Assembly: GCA_015501055.1 (NCBI GenBank) | Contig: JADNYV010000253.1 | Location: 1 to 50,444, forward strand | Length of the DNA stretch: 50,444 nt | Reading direction: 5' to 3' | From: Mucidula mucida | Taxonomy: Eukaryota; Basidiomycota; Agaricomycetes; Agaricales; Physalacriaceae | Shown: piece by piece, positions 10,753 through 20,574 of the stretch | How the letters are laid out: each line of letters starts with the position of its first letter | Numbering within the stretch: the stretch's first letter is position 1 | Program-made: the position numbers and the translations under genes | The notes under the pieces: model-generated | What the model saw: only the letters and a program-made list of their open reading frames with translations | Told to the model about the DNA's origin: nothing | Databases searched by the model: none

Positions 10753-12019
10753 ATGAGCCTCGAATACCGAATAGAGCTATCGGAAACAAGCTCTCCAATT
10801 CACGCGCCTTTGATTCTTTATATCCCTTGCCAACTCATACTCAAACAAACCACCAACGTTGAGGCGTGGCTCTTGGCTTCTGCGTCTGCGGTGTCTCAGG
10901 ATCGCTGCACACTGCAACCTCAGACGGGAAGGCCACGGGAGTTACTCTGACTATCACGAACCTCCTCCAGTCTGCTGAGGAAGGCGTGACTTGTGTATAC
11001 ACCCCGAGCAGCACCGCGTCCTTGACATATGAACTATGTAGGTCTGTCAGTGATCGACAGTCTGTGAGGTTGCCTGTGTCCCCATTTTCCCAAGGATGCA
11101 AGGCTCGGGACGGCGGTTGTGTCCTCCAAAATACCCTCAATCCCTCCGACTCAAAGCTTTCTGATTCGCAACGAGCTCTGAGGAAAGACTTAGCGCTGAA
11201 GAGCTGCAAGGCAATCCATTTGTTAACTCACTCCGAAGGCGAAGTTGTGAGTCGTTTATTCATCTACAATATCGCGCTTCCACACCACTAGTATATGGAC
11301 CTCATCTCGAAGACGAGAGCACCAACTGCGCAAGACTACATTGACAAGATTGACGACATTCGAAACGGCTTAACAATGAATGCAGCACTCTATGCAGCTT
11401 TGATGCCCAGTTATGGCGCAGCATTTCTCCATGTTTGTTCTTCCGCTTCTTCAAACTTTCTGACTCTCACCAAGTCAAGGTCCCTAATGAATACATGAGG
11501 GTTGAAGATGCAGTCTTACATGACTTAGACACCAGAGCCCAGGATGAGGTTCACTGTCACTTTCTCACTGACGAAGTCCGCAACTCTCCTTGCGTCTTTA
11601 ACCCTATAGACAACGGACGACTTTGGGACAATAAATGTCTCCGACAACCCGAGGACCGGTCACACTGGCCTCCCCCATTTCTTTGGGACTTCACATTCAG
11701 AGTCACGGCTATCAAGAACTGGGCGACACCCGAATCCCTCCCCGCTCTTCTCAAGGCCGATGAAAGGTATGCTGTACACGGTAAAAATGACGACGGATCT
11801 GGAAATGGTAGAGGAAGTGCCAGTAGCAGTGATGCTAGAGATCTCTATGACACCGAGACTGACTAACGAGATGCAGAGATTGGGGATGACATTGTCGACG
11901 GGTATGATATTTGGGACATCATGGCTTGTATCGTGCCAGCCCACCGGGTTTCATCTCAAGAGGAGAAGGTCCATGAGAAAGTCACACAATGGCTGAGTGA
12001 CAGCGGTATGGAATCGTGA
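10753..12019 (+). pseudogene. HNH-nuclease-like protein, copy 1, degenerate
   Basis: Exons are recognisable by alignment with copy 2 at 27.1 kb and by HNH_2-like motifs: CKARDGGCVLQNTLN (the ARDGG..C start of the fold), LKSCKAIHLLTHSEGE (family AHILPHSKG), then IDDIRNGLTMNAALYAAL (family DDIRNGLxLNxxLHxxL, with the last His replaced by Tyr). Likely introns are 11237..11291 and one that ends just before GTCCCTAATGAATAC (about 11482). Two lesions are visible. The N-terminal exon and the VCGVSGSLHT block are in different frames, with a break near 10870, and a TAA at about 11864-11866 cuts off 50 residues that continue in the same frame (DGYDIWDIMACIVPAHRV) to 12019. The family assignment is by recollection of Agaricomycete HNH proteins. 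The active-site changes and lesions argue against nuclease function. Confidence 0.55.
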
Positions 12020-12442
12020 CTTGACTTTTATTGTGTAAATCATATGGATATACTAGACCATTAAATGATAGACATATCATACTACTTCAATCCTACTAGA
12101 GTCAGTTTGACTCTGTATGATTGATGCGCTAGATCTCTAAGTATGTTGTTTCCTCTCCTTATGTACTTGTGATCAACTGCCTTTTGTTGGGAAGTCATTC
12201 AAAAGTTTGTCCACATCGTTCATCATTCTTGCATATCGCTGGAATCCTTGTGGTCGTTATTGCTCGCCAACCATGCTCCTCTTTTTATTTCGAGAAGTCC
12301 ATCTATTCTCTTTGCAGTGCATATGAGTCTCTCTCTCTTTCTAGTGATTTACTGGGGATACATCTCATTAGTTCTTTGGCTCTGACCTTAGTATCAACAG
12401 TTTCTCAGCGTCTCCATTCTTTGTCGCGATTGAACAAGAAAT
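12020..12442. other. Intergenic, convergent 3' flanks
   Basis: This stretch separates the 3' end of the HNH-like pseudogene from the 3' end of SRP68 on the other strand. It is AT-rich with no coding signal and no recognised element. Confidence 0.35.
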
Positions 12443-12955
12443 CTACTTTCCCCACCACCCACCCAACAACCCACTCAACCCACCGCGCGATACCGGAACC
12501 TGCGGCTCCTCTTCCCTTTCCTCCACCACCATCTGCGTCTTCTTCTCCTTGTCCTTGTCCTTCTCCCCCTCATCCGCCACCTCCAATCCCGCCCTCCTCC
12601 TCAACGCGTCCAAATCAATCTCCACATAATTGAGCGCACTATTGAAAAACGGCGGCTTCCTATACTCCTTCGGATCCTGCGTGAGCGAGCCCCCATTATA
12701 CGCCAACCACTCCCTCTTGACCTGCGCCTGGTCCGCCAAAGTCTCCGTCTCCAGCTTGCCCAGCTCAGTCGCCGTAAAGCGGGAAGAAAACAATTTCTAA
12801 AGATACGGATAAATGCGACTGTGTTTCCCGAATGTGGATCGCCGCATGTCGGTGCAGCGTCAGCGCCTCGGCGTACTTTTTGACGGCAACGAAGCACCGC
12901 GCGAGGTATAGACACCTGCTCGCCTTTATGTATGATATCCGGGCGTCGACACCGG

Positions 12956-13297
12956 GTCTGGACTGGTTTTGGGCTGGGTAGGCGGCTTCAGACAGTGCTC
13001 TAGAGGTGTATGGCATCAGTCCTGAGCAAGAGGACTGGAGGAATCACAAACTGCTTGTCTCTGTGAGATGATGATGGTAAGAGACAAAGAGGCAGAGTGT
13101 GTGGACTCTTGCTTAAACCTCCCAGGGCGCCCTGTGAGTGGCCTCTGTTGTTACTACAACACCAGACACAGGCTGGGTAAGTCCAGGAAGAGCCCAGAGA
13201 GTGGGCTGGCTGCAGTAGGAGCAGCAGAGAGCGAACATGATCCAGCTTTGGAGTGAAATGAGTGTTTGACTTGATTTAAGCTGTCTCATTGAACTCT
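12956..13297 (+). repeat. Left 342 bp inverted repeat of the DIRS-type element
   Basis: This is the exact reverse complement of 15645..15986 over every stretch I compared, with no gap (both arms 342 bp). It contains a 62-codon open frame that is readable in both arms only because they are identical. Such identity implies recent copying of one arm from the other, or recent insertion. Confidence 0.9.
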
Positions 13298-14465
13298 ACA
13301 ACAAGTTGTCATTGTCGACGGCCGCTATCACATTGTGCGCCGTCTCATCTTTGGCAGTCGTGCATCACCATACTGCTGGTGTTCGTTCTCTGGCCTGGTT
13401 AACTGGGTTGCTTGGGAGCTAGATATACCAGACCTGCACGACTACATGGATGACTACTATGGCTGGGACACCAATCACAATCTGGTGCTCTTTCATGGAC
13501 AGCGACGTCCCCGACGTCAAGTCCAGCTTCTCCTTCTGTGGGACTCTTTGGGCATCCCATACGAAGATAAGAAGCAGGAACACGGTCCTCAGCTAAAAAT
13601 CATTGGTTTCTGGTTAGACACTGTTCACGGGTCTATCTCTCTCTCACCAGACTCCATTGCGGACATGATCACCACCATTCAGTCGTTCTTGTCCCAGCAA
13701 AAGCCTGTACTCAAGGAGTGGCAGTCCTTGGGTGGGTATCTCAACTGGGCTCTTAATGTGCTGCCTTGGGCACGGCCAGCACTTACAGAGCTCTACCGCA
13801 AGATGAGCGGTAAAACACTGCAGTACAAAGGCATTCCATTGAACGTTGAGGTTAGAGCAGATCTCACTTGGTTTGTCAATGCATTACAACACTGCATCGG
13901 AGTGCGCTTTGTGAATGCGCAGGCGTGGGATGACTCTGAGGCTGATATGGTCTATTGGACAGATGCGAGTAATCTGGGCCTCGCTTTCGTCTATGCTGGG
14001 AATGGCTTTAGCTATCAACTCCGAACCATCACCGGAGTTGACACCTTCTTTAGGGAGCTTGTAGCTATTCTTTGCGCTGTTCATGATGCTGCCTCTCATC
14101 CCTCTCCGCCTCGCAGGCTGTTAATCCATTCTGACAGTCTGGACTCCGTCTCAGTGTTTAACACTTTGGCTGCTTCACAGTCAAGTCACAATGCTGTTCT
14201 GCTTGCCATTGCTGATATTGTCCTGCGCACCGGCATTGATGTTCGTGTGCGGCACATCCGCGGGGTTGACAACGTGATGGCAGACATGTTGTCCGCCTAC
14301 TGTTCTCTGACTTTCAGAAACAGTTCCCCTCCTACCGCGTCCGCACTATGGAGCCACCTCGTGAGCTCCTACCGGCGCGATGGAGAGAGTGCTTTTAGAG
14401 GCATTGGGCGAGGGCGGACAGCCTCGTCACCCTCGCCCACCTATGGACTTGCAAAAACTAGATGA
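13293..14465 (+). CDS. Reverse transcriptase (C-terminal part) and RNase H of the DIRS-type element
   Basis: The frame opens at the inner edge of the left inverted repeat and has no proper ATG. It starts inside the RT palm: VDGRYHIVRRLIFGSRASPY corresponds to the region before the catalytic YMDD, seen as LHDYMDDYYGWD. Next come IIGFWLDT and the connection region SLGGYLNWALNVLPWARP. The RNase H domain follows, with its four acidic positions in TDASN, FRELVAI, IHSDSLDS and NVMADMLS. Fingers and Gag are absent, so the inverted repeat abuts RT abruptly, which points to an internal deletion. The 3' end overlaps the recombinase frame by 86 nt, as in DIRS elements, where overlapping frames are normal. 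Confidence 0.8.
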   Translation, partial: TLQQVVIVDGRYHIVRRLIFGSRASPYCWCSFSGLVNWVAWELDIPDLHDYMDDYYGWDTNHNLVLFHGQRRPRRQVQLLLLWDSLGIPYEDKKQEHGPQLKIIGFWLDTVHGSISLSPDSIADMITTIQSFLSQQKPVLKEWQSLGGYLNWALNVLPWARPALTELYRKMSGKTLQYKGIPLNVEVRADLTWFVNALQHCIGVRFVNAQAWDDSEADMVYWTDASNLGLAFVYAGNGFSYQLRTITGVDTFFRELVAILCAVHDAASHPSPPRRLLIHSDSLDSVSVFNTLAASQSSHNAVLLAIADIVLRTGIDVRVRHIRGVDNVMADMLSAYCSLTFRNSSPPTASALWSHLVSSYRRDGESAFRGIGRGRTASSPSPTYGLAKTR

Positions 14466-15384
14466 ACTCGTCTTGTATCTGCAGGCCCATGCTATTGAGA
14501 CCTCTACGCGTATCAACTACTCTACTGGGGCTAGAGATTACGCCCGCTTCTGTAAAGCACACAATCTGTCTCTGGATCCTACTCCGGAGACTCTAGCACG
14601 TTACATTGCATACACGTCCCAATTCATTGGCTCTGCTCCTAAATACTTAACCGGGGCAAAGCACTTCCTCAATGACCTTTATCCTCACTTTGGTGACGCT
14701 CGTGCTTCAGCGCTTGTTCAAGCCGCTATCCGTGGGTCAAAGAAGGTCCGGGCAGATCGTATAGCTAGGAAGCCCCCTCTTCGACTTCATCACCTTCAGC
14801 TCTTTGTGGACATCGCAAACCAGACCCACAAGTATGATGACTTTCTCTTTGCTACAATCATGTCATGTGGCTTCTATGCTGTTCACCGGATGGGAGAGCT
14901 GGTGCAGCCTAATCAGAAGAAGCTACGTGATTGGAAGAAGATCATCAAGCGTGCCAGCCTCACATTTGAGACTGGGTATGCAGGCTATCGCTTGCCTTAC
15001 CATAAGAGCGATCCCTTCTATCAGGGCACTGACATACTGTTTACCTCTCAGACTGTGGCTGATCCTATCACCCTTCTGAAGCAGTATGTCCACCGCAGAG
15101 ACAAACTGCATGGTGCTCGAGCGGCTCTCTTCATACGTGAAGATGGCATTGTACCAACTAGATCCTGGTTTGAGTCCAAGTTCTTTGCGCTGGTGAGCAA
15201 AGACTTTGGTGGTCACTCGGTTCGTTCTGGGGGTATAACACACTATGCATCCCTTGGACTCTCTGAGACCATACTCCAAGCCCTAGGCCGTTGGTCATCC
15301 TCTGCGTGGAAGATCTATATACGTGACCATCCTGCAGTACGTGCCGCTCAGCAGCTAGCAGTTCAAAATAAAACCTCTACTTAA
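14380..15384 (+). CDS. Tyrosine recombinase of the DIRS-type element
   Basis: The protein has 334 residues from the ATG at 14380. The N-terminal SAM-like helical domain runs to about residue 120 (STRINYSTGARDYARFCKA). The catalytic residues of the lambda-integrase superfamily are visible: Arg in CGFYAVHRMGELV, HSVRSGG (the H-x-x-R pair), LGRWSS in place of the usual H/W position, and Tyr in WKIYIRDH near the C-terminus. In this class the enzyme integrates a circular DNA intermediate by site-specific recombination instead of DDE chemistry. The frame is intact and could still act in trans even though RT is truncated. Confidence 0.85.
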   Translation: MERVLLEALGEGGQPRHPRPPMDLQKLDELVLYLQAHAIETSTRINYSTGARDYARFCKAHNLSLDPTPETLARYIAYTSQFIGSAPKYLTGAKHFLNDLYPHFGDARASALVQAAIRGSKKVRADRIARKPPLRLHHLQLFVDIANQTHKYDDFLFATIMSCGFYAVHRMGELVQPNQKKLRDWKKIIKRASLTFETGYAGYRLPYHKSDPFYQGTDILFTSQTVADPITLLKQYVHRRDKLHGARAALFIREDGIVPTRSWFESKFFALVSKDFGGHSVRSGGITHYASLGLSETILQALGRWSSSAWKIYIRDHPAVRAAQQLAVQNKTST

Positions 15385-15644
15385 AAACCTCCCTCATCTC
15401 GCGTTTCGTAAACATCCTTTTGCACCTCCATCCACCCCTCCACTACACACACACACATAGCATAGTAGGCACTTTACGATACGCTGAATTGATGGGGCCC
15501 TCGGGGTCCAGTTTTGACCTAACCTTGTGTGATCTAACAAGCGTAGGTCGATGTAAACGCGGATTCCGAGGGTAGGGAGCGTTTTCAGAGGCCTCTGCAC
15601 ACTCCACACCCCACCTTACCCCTTTACCCAACTTCCTACTCAAG

Positions 15645-15986
15645 AGAGTTCAATGAGACAGCTTAAATCAAGTCAAACACTCATTTCACTCCAAAGCTGG
15701 ATCATGTTCGCTCTCTGCTGCTCCTACTGCAGCCAGCCCACTCTCTGGGCTCTTCCTGGACTTACCCAGCCTGTGTCTGGTGTTGTAGTAACAACAGAGG
15801 CCACTCACAGGGCGCCCTGGGAGGTTTAAGCAAGAGTCCACACACTCTGCCTCTTTGTCTCTTACCATCATCATCTCACAGAGACAAGCAGTTTGTGATT
15901 CCTCCAGTCCTCTTGCTCAGGACTGATGCCATACACCTCTAGAGCACTGTCTGAAGCCGCCTACCCAGCCCAAAACCAGTCCAGAC
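15645..15986 (-). repeat. Right 342 bp inverted repeat of the DIRS-type element
   Basis: Reverse-complement partner of 12956..13297. The two arms enclose 2347 bp holding RT-RNase H and the recombinase. It contains the hairpin motif GTCCTCTTGCTCAGGACTGA at 15907, which reappears with one change in both direct repeats to its right. Confidence 0.9.
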
Positions 15987-15988
15987 AG

Positions 15989-16354
15989 GTCCAAAGTGCC
16001 CATTTTGAGGGAATTCGCACTTTTGCTCTCCCAGGCAAGCACCACTCGCTCTACTCGGTCCTCCTGCTCAGGACTGATGTACTGGCACCCTAGAACCCTA
16101 TTGGAAGTGTCCGCTCCGGCCCCAGAGCGCTAGCGCTCCCGCTGCTCTCCCTGCTTCCAGTATGTGCCAATGTCTCACATCCAGCTCTTCAGAGCTGATG
16201 CCCATTTTGTGCCCAGATACCCATTCCTTTCCAAAGGACTCCTTCTCAAGGACATTCTGTGGGCTATCTGGTCACAGGTGCGCTCTCTGCACCCTCTCAC
16301 TCCCTCCAGCTAACCTGTGTTATCTGGTCACAGTTAGCTCCGCATTTTTGCGTC
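15989..16354 (+). repeat. 366 bp direct repeat, first copy (B1-like)
   Basis: Identical as far as I can see to 16401..16766, offset 412 bp. It starts GTCCAAAGTGCCCATTTTGA two bases after the right inverted repeat and ends CCGCATTTTTGCGTC. It contains several short hairpins: AGCGCTAGCGCT near 16127, GTCCT..AGGAC at 16058, and AGCTCTTCAGAGCT near 16181. The layout resembles B1 of the split direct repeats in Ngaro/PAT elements. Confidence 0.85.
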
Positions 16355-16400
16355 CCCTCCCACCTCTCCCTCAGTAGATACATCTTCATGTATTAAGTAT

Positions 16401-16766
16401 GTCCAAAGTGCCCATTTTGAGGGAATTCGCACTTTTGCTCTCCCAGGCAAGCACCACTCGCTCTACTCGGTCCTCCTGCTCAGGACTGATGTACTGGCAC
16501 CCTAGAACCCTATTGGAAGTGTCCGCTCCGGCCCCAGAGCGCTAGCGCTCCCGCTGCTCTCCCTGCTTCCAGTATGTGCCAATGTCTCACATCCAGCTCT
16601 TCAGAGCTGATGCCCATTTTGTGCCCAGATACCCATTCCTTTCCAAAGGACTCCTTCTCAAGGACATTCTGTGGGCTATCTGGTCACAGGTGCGCTCTCT
16701 GCACCCTCTCACTCCCTCCAGCTAACCTGTGTTATCTGGTCACAGTTAGCTCCGCATTTTTGCGTC
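16401..16766 (+). repeat. 366 bp direct repeat, second copy (B2-like)
   Basis: Second copy of the repeat, directly joined to SRP68 sequence at 16767. Between the copies lie 46 bases (16355..16400) containing the small inverted repeat TACAT-CTTC-ATGTA, which would be the A2 position in a split-direct-repeat element. No matching A1 is visible at the left end of the insertion. Confidence 0.85.
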
Positions 16767-18116
16767 GATGCCAGATCGGAGTTGTCATCGACGATGCTTA
16801 GAGCGCGCATTGGGTTAGGCTCTGCATGACGGTGTCCAGGAGCTTTACTACAGCGGGGTAGACGCGTCCGTCTGTGGCGCCCTTTGTCATGGGTAGGAGT
16901 GCCTGCATTAGCCGAAGATCACGTTGAATTCGACGCGACAGCAGTTGGTAAACGATGTAGGCATGCACGAATGAAATGTCGCGAGGTCCGGAAGAGGTCT
17001 GCGCATCCGCGAGCTTCTTGGCGACTTCCTCGGCGTCGCTCAAGGCGAGAAGAATAGCGTCGTAAGCAGCGACACTCTTCTTCGAGTTGGACTTGCCCTG
17101 CGCGTCCGATGACTCTAACTTTGCCTGAGCATCTTGCACCTTTAGGAACACATCCAAAAGCTCCGGGTTGCGCACTGGTACCGGTTCGCCTTCCCACACG
17201 ATCTCTTGTAGGGTTTTCCTCTTGTTCGTGCTCTCCTCCTGTTTCTTGAACGCCTCTAATAATGCATCGCACCCACCAACGAGGACATTCCTATTCGTTG
17301 CAGCGACTTCGGCGACAATCTTGTCTACATTGTACGCCTCCGCCCTCCCGAGCTCGTGCGCGCAATAGCGAATCTCTGGGCCAATCTCGTCTCCGAATAA
17401 CGTAGCAAGCGCTTGATCTCTGCTGGTTCGTGCGGCACCTGCAAGTTCATCAAGTAGATGGCGCGCTACGCCGAGCTGCACCAAGGCGTCGTCAAACTCT
17501 TCGCGATAGCGCAAGAAACGGCCATTCAGGATAAGGGTGTAGACGGTGACTTCCAGGAGACCTTCGGCCGAGAGACGCGATGATGCGTAGAGTGTCTGAC
17601 AGTGAGACAAGAGCTGGGTCGATCAGTTTACACTGCGTCTAAATCGACCGGTAGCACTGTGTCGGAGAGTGGTGGCATGTTCCGTATTCTTTTGAGATTG
17701 CGCAAGTAAGTCCTGCGAGTATGCCCAAGCGCGTTCAGATTCCATGAGGAGTAGTTGTAGACTATGAATGTTGAGTAGTAATTTTGTAAACGACATCTAG
17801 ACACGAACTGTCCATCTTTAATCATCTCTGGCTTGAGCGACGGTAGTTTCTTGAACTCGCGCCCTTTGCCGTGGGTCATCTTCAACGTTGACCGGATTCG
17901 ATGTGTTCGATTCGCGCAGTGTTTTCTGTAAGAATATTGATGAGCTGCAGCTTGTCAACATTTAATAGGCGGACCTGTATCGAGCAAAGTCGTGATAACG
18001 CAGCCCGTACGCGTTACGCTGTTCGTTGGAGAGCTGTAGGGCTGTATAGTACTTCAATAATCAGATATTGTAGTCGTGTATGATTACACACCTCGAAAGG
18101 AAAGCTTTTCCGACAT

Positions 18117-19480
18117 TTGTGCTGGAGATGATCGTGGCAAGAAGACAAGATGTGCTGTCGATCAAATTCGGCAATCAACGCCTGAGGCGCACGTCGGTAC
18201 TGTGATACTGGTAAGTACACTAACGCATACGTGAGTGTGTAGGTCCAAATTCAGTGCGCCTCTTGATGTGATGCTGAAAGGCTTGTATGATTTTCAGTCA
18301 AAAAGAATGGGTTGAAGTGTCCATCGCGACCACGACAATAAGTAGCACACTGTCCCATGTTCTTGTGCGGTGAGAATAGTATCATTGAACAATAGGTATG
18401 TTAGTTAGGAGGAGTTTTGATACATATGAAGAAGATTGAAATGTGTCCATGTGCCAAGAAATCCAAGAGAGAATTTTGTATTGGGTTGAGATGGCGAGGG
18501 TGTTTTCATTTCCAAAACTACTGGTTCGGATGAGGTATAGACCGCGTCTAGTACGGGATCATCTTGGATGCAGCGAGTGCACTTTCATAAACACCACATG
18601 GCTTCTGAAGCAGCAAGCATTTATTGCTGCAAGTGTGATTGGAAGGTCTCGTAAGAGTATTCAGAACGTGTCAAATTCTATGAAACGGAGTGAACTTATG
18701 AAAGACGTTTTTGAAACCACTCTTCAGGTCTATTGAAAATGTATTGGAGAGAAGCCATCTCACCTGGAGTTCCCAAACTGTTCTGCACGGAACAGTATTG
18801 CAGGAGCAGTCATATGGACGGCAGTCGAAGAGAATACAGGCCAACGCTTCCGTCCTGTAGTCTCCGGGAAGATACCATCAGAATGCTTACGGCCTTGTCA
18901 ACCTTTGCGTCGCGTACAAGGTAATGGTCTTTGGCTGGAAATCAAGGCCATCGGTCAGATGAATGAAGAATCCAAACACGTATTATCGATTCCGCCCCTC
19001 GGTCACCATAACAGTCGTGGGTAGAGTTCCTAACCGACAATACCAAAACGTTGCTGGGGCAATGGCGTATAAAAGACCTAGTTCAAGAATGTTGAGCAAC
19101 GCTGGGAACACGTCCCGACTACGATCCTGGTCCAGTTTGCTAGTACTAGTACTGCGGCGATGAACCAAACACATATATGTAGAGAATCGCGGATGACGAA
19201 TCCGGGACGCGATAGAGGACAATATAGATAGGGTAGCGGAGTGTGCCCGCGCCTCTGAGATAACTGTTCGCGACGAGACGAGACATCATGGGGAATGTTA
19301 CGTTTCAGAGAGAACGATGGGGATCAGCATATTCGTGTTACAGTTTTATGATACAGATTTCTGCTGTCCAAATCAGCACGCGTTCAAGGAAACGCGGAAA
19401 GGACTCACCAAACGCGTGCAAGTTACAGCCGAGTTTACTCAAGGAACGGGTCTCCGATTTCTGAGATAGTGTTGGCTACC
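18117..19480. other. Gene-poor stretch upstream of SRP68
   Basis: Only short, unrecognisable frames on both strands. The left part should contain the former SRP68 promoter. I see no repeat structure or family motif. Confidence 0.35.
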
Positions 19481-19822
19481 TCAGCGACAAGAAAAAGGAC
19501 ACAGACCTTTCCTGAGAAAATCGACAGCGCTGTTATCAATCATATCTTCCTTCCTGCTGCTGCCGCCGGTGTCCTTATCCCAAGTAGCAGCGCTACCTGC
19601 ACCTCTCGAAGGACCCTCTCGTCTGCGAGACTTGGATTCACGCGCAGATGAGCCGCCGAACGGGCGACGCTTGGAGGAACTGGGCGAGTTGAGGCCGCTG
19701 GCGACCATGTTCAGCAGGTCGGTGGTCCGTGCGGCCTCCTGCGGGAAGTATTCGTCTGGTGGCGGCGATGCCGACGATGGCGTCGAGAGCGACGGCGAGC
19801 CGGGTTCTGGTGGCGAATTCAT
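19481..19822 (-). CDS. Hypothetical protein, Ser/Pro-rich N-terminus, possibly a first exon
   Basis: An ATG at 19822 opens a 113-codon frame. It is rich in Ser, Pro and charged residues (MNSPPEPGSPSLSTPSSASP) and has a short helix-like block (EAARTTDLLNMVASGLN). Coding-like composition continues to NSAVDFLRK, after which a GT donor (AAG|GTCTGTG) at about 19512 suggests an intron and more exons to the left. I do not recognise the family. The basic KRRPFGGSSARESKSRRR tract could be a nuclear localisation signal. Start choice: first ATG after in-frame stops. Confidence 0.4.
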   Translation of the reverse strand: MNSPPEPGSPSLSTPSSASPPPDEYFPQEAARTTDLLNMVASGLNSPSSSKRRPFGGSSARESKSRRREGPSRGAGSAATWDKDTGGSSRKEDMIDNSAVDFLRKGLCPFSCR

Positions 19823-20099
19823 GTTGGTGGTCGATCGAAGGAATGATTTTACCCAATCCGGTTAACAGGGTCTGCTCCTCCTCATGCTATGACGGTTCGG
19901 TTCAAACTTCTACTACTAGGTTGATATTGTCCGTCACTTCCCGAGTGACCTGGAGGCAGGCTGCATGCACTTCAATCTTTCTCGGTCCTTCATTCGCGAA
20001 GGACAAGTCGAATCCTATTAACTATGTGCCTAGTGTTCGGTTTCCCATTTCCCTAGTATGCTAACGCATTTTGTACTGTAGAAGGACATCGCACAGTAC

Positions 20100-20480
20100 G
20101 AGGGCTAATGCTGGGCTCACTGGATGCAAGTTCCCTGTCATGCAAGCGCGCTTATCTCCTTTGCCTTTACGGGATTCGCATTGGGCGGACTGCAGAAGCG
20201 CTTCACGACTTTCATCTTTGGCACGGCCAACTCAAAAGTGACCACCATATTCTATTCGATCCTGCATTACAGCGGTGTCTCCTCATCGACTTTTCCCAGG
20301 GAAGAAAGCACCAATGTCAGCGCAATCTCCCTATTCTGCCCACCGACGCCGGATTTTGGATTTGGTAAAGACGGTGAGGTTGTCTTCATTCCTGACAATC
20401 CTGGCCCGGAGACTCGAGATAGTGAGATTACGGAGCAGCTCTCCGAGAAAATTCATTAAGTCCTTGCTCACAGAGTAGAC
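20100..20480 (+). pseudogene. Kinase-fold family relic (exons 2-3 only)
   Basis: A fragment of the same family as the 4.4-9.0 kb cluster. It reads GRTAEALHDFHLWHGQLKSD, then HHILFDPALQRCLLIDFSQG and RNLPILPTDA, matching the catalytic loop, the DFS segment and the family block. A shifted frame then carries the C-terminal block (FGFGKDGEVVF, ending EKFIKSLLTE). Exon 1 is not found, and the acceptor before GATTCGCATTGGG reads TTTACGG where AG is expected. It lies tail to tail with the fuller copy at 20575-21756, and its closest relative is that copy. Confidence 0.7.
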
Positions 20481-20574
20481 ACAAATTTTCTTCATAACCA
20501 ATGTACAGTAACACTTTCATAGAGCATTTCATCATTAATTTGAGTAGATTTTGATTTGTACAGAATGTACTTCA

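Larger units (their letters stand above)
12951..16766 (+). mobile_element. DIRS-type tyrosine-recombinase retrotransposon inserted in SRP68
   Basis: The element separates the two halves of SRP68. Order from left: a 342 bp inverted repeat (12956..13297), a truncated RT-RNase H frame, an overlapping tyrosine-recombinase frame, the second inverted repeat (15645..15986), then a 366 bp direct repeat, a 46 bp spacer and the 366 bp repeat again, ending at the SRP68 junction. RT plus a tyrosine recombinase in place of an integrase defines the YR retrotransposon order. Inverted repeats are typical of DIRS, while B1-A2-B2 direct repeats are typical of Ngaro/PAT. The 7-mer GCGTCGA occurs at both host junctions (12943 and 16762), a possible duplicated target. 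Gag and the N-terminal half of RT are missing, so the copy is defective or non-autonomous. Confidence 0.8.
12443..18116 (-). pseudogene. SRP68: SRP68, signal recognition particle subunit, split by a retrotransposon
   Basis: SRP68 binds SRP RNA with SRP72 and supports co-translational targeting to the ER. The N-terminal exon is at 18092..18116 (MSEKLSFR). Further exons read ALQLSNEQRNAYGLRYHD, RKHCANRTHRIRSTLKMTHG and KKLPSLKPEMIKDG, then a large exon reading FLRYREEFDDALVQLGVARH to SLTQ (down to about 16800). The C-terminal part resumes left of the inserted element (ARISYIKASRCLYLAR) and ends SGLLGGWWGK at 12443, the usual fungal C-terminus. Lesions are a TGA at 17623-17625 where a Trp is expected (RRSVN*STQLLS), one base missing near 16808 (CAATG for expected CAAATG), one extra T near 12775, and the 3.8 kb insertion at about 12951-16766. 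No functional protein can be made from this copy. An intact copy elsewhere, or on the other haplotype, would be expected. Confidence 0.85.

Noticed and set aside
12169..12633. 154-codon plus-strand frame, Pro/Ser-rich
   Set aside because: Its right part is the antisense of the SRP68 C-terminal exon, and the rest has no motif.
13068..13256. 62-codon frame repeated on the opposite strand at 15686-15874
   Set aside because: It is identical because it lies in the inverted repeats; no protein features.
16162..16377. Cys-rich 71-codon frame, repeated at 16574
   Set aside because: It lies in the 366 bp direct repeat; duplication of the DNA, not evidence of a gene.
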